DNA from: Moringa oleifera
Taxonomy: Eukaryota > Streptophyta > Magnoliopsida > Brassicales > Moringaceae
Reading direction: 5' to 3'
Length of the DNA: 64,000 bases
Assembly (NCBI GenBank): GCA_021397835.1
Contig: JAJFZO010000034.1
Location: 5,148,501 to 5,212,500 of the forward strand
Shown here: piece by piece, positions 63,635 to 64,000 of the stretch
Numbering within the stretch: the stretch's first letter is position 1
How the letters are laid out: each line of letters opens with the position of its first letter
Notes under the pieces: model-generated
The model's input: the letters and a program-made list of their open reading frames with translations, nothing else
What the model was told of the DNA's origin: nothing
The model's database searches: none
Made by a program: the position numbers and the translations under genes

Positions 63635-64000
63635 TTAAAGAGCCTGAAGCATCATCAGCGCAAAGCTGAATCCAATTATGAGACCGTTTTGAACGCTTTC
63701 TTTGTTAGCTGATGAGGGAGGTGGTGCCTGAAGACCACCACCAGAAGGGGAGCTTGCAGGAGGTCCAGTTAGAGCACCATCAGAGGTTATTGTAGGACTG
63801 GTTGAAGGTGACCCACGAGATGGAGATCCAGGAGACATCGTTGGAGCCGTCTCAGGAGATTGAGCCAAAGTGGGAGCTGAAGCTTCTGGTGCCGGAGATG
63901 AATCAGGAGAAGCCTGCGGTGGAGTTGAAGGAGAAGTTGGTGCTGGAGTTAAAGAAGAAGCTGGGGGAGGAGTCGAGGGAGAAGTAGGTGGTAGAGTTGA
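63635..64000 (-). CDS. Arabinogalactan-like, GPI-anchor-type protein, C-terminal part
   Basis: The frame is open from the right window edge to the TAA at 63635, giving 121 residues; the start lies outside. About 100 residues are rich in Pro, Ser, Thr and Ala, with SP, TP and AP dipeptides (PTSPSTPPPASS, SPDSSPAPEASAPT), the pattern on which arabinogalactan glycosylation occurs. The tail SSANKESVQNG followed by LIIGFSFALMMLQAL is a small-residue stretch plus hydrophobic end, as required for a GPI anchor. The protein is therefore probably at the outer face of the plasma membrane or in the wall. It could be a classical AGP or the tail of an early-nodulin-like or lipid-transfer-like AGP; the missing N-terminus would decide. 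No stops or frameshifts, apparently intact. Confidence 0.8.
   Translation of the reverse strand, partial: STLPPTSPSTPPPASSLTPAPTSPSTPPQASPDSSPAPEASAPTLAQSPETAPTMSPGSPSRGSPSTSPTITSDGALTGPPASSPSGGGLQAPPPSSANKESVQNGLIIGFSFALMMLQAL

Overview
The window is AT-rich plant nuclear DNA, most likely from a dicot. It has intron-split genes with GT..AG borders, proline-rich cell-wall-type proteins, and plant lineages of CACTA, hAT, Tat-type Ty3/gypsy and LINE elements. The species cannot be named from sequence alone. No bacterial-style operons, rRNA genes or CRISPR arrays were seen.

Only three host genes can be supported. (1) A complete beta-amylase (GH14) gene on the minus strand at 6800-10010 has eight exons, all joined in phase 0, and encodes about 607 residues. 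Every catalytic position maps to its soybean counterpart with a constant offset of 94. (2) A short membrane-anchored proline-rich protein lies at 12430-12951 on the plus strand, divergent from the amylase across 2.4 kb that holds ABRE/G-box motifs and a perfect 16-bp palindrome. (3) The C-terminal part of an arabinogalactan-like, GPI-anchor-type protein runs off the right edge (63635-64000, minus).

The rest is layered mobile DNA. At the left edge (1-3345) is the right part of a decayed CACTA element with transposase exons and subterminal repeats. A decayed hAT element (about 15100-17965, minus) sits next to a fragment of a Tat-type LTR (about 18050-18460). From 21831 to 37306 there is a head-to-tail array of a non-autonomous LTR element, LTR-internal-LTR-internal and so on, with a period near 2.9 kb and adjacent units sharing one LTR. 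The array runs directly into a decayed 10.3-kb Tat-lineage gypsy element (37307-47620), which shares the LTR and 5' leader but carries gag-protease-RT-RNase H-second RNase H-integrase remnants. This looks like an autonomous/non-autonomous pair fused through LTR recombination.

The right side holds a LINE (about 51760-63325, plus). It is split by a 7.7-kb CACTA element (53809-61486) carrying transposase and Ulp1-protease remnants, plus an 18-codon segment resembling the BTB domain of NPH3-family genes that ends exactly at a splice donor. The LINE ends about 300 bp from the arabinogalactan-type gene. The stretches 3346-6360, 10011-11970, 12952-15100, 18541-21830 and 47621-51750 hold nothing that can be called a gene.
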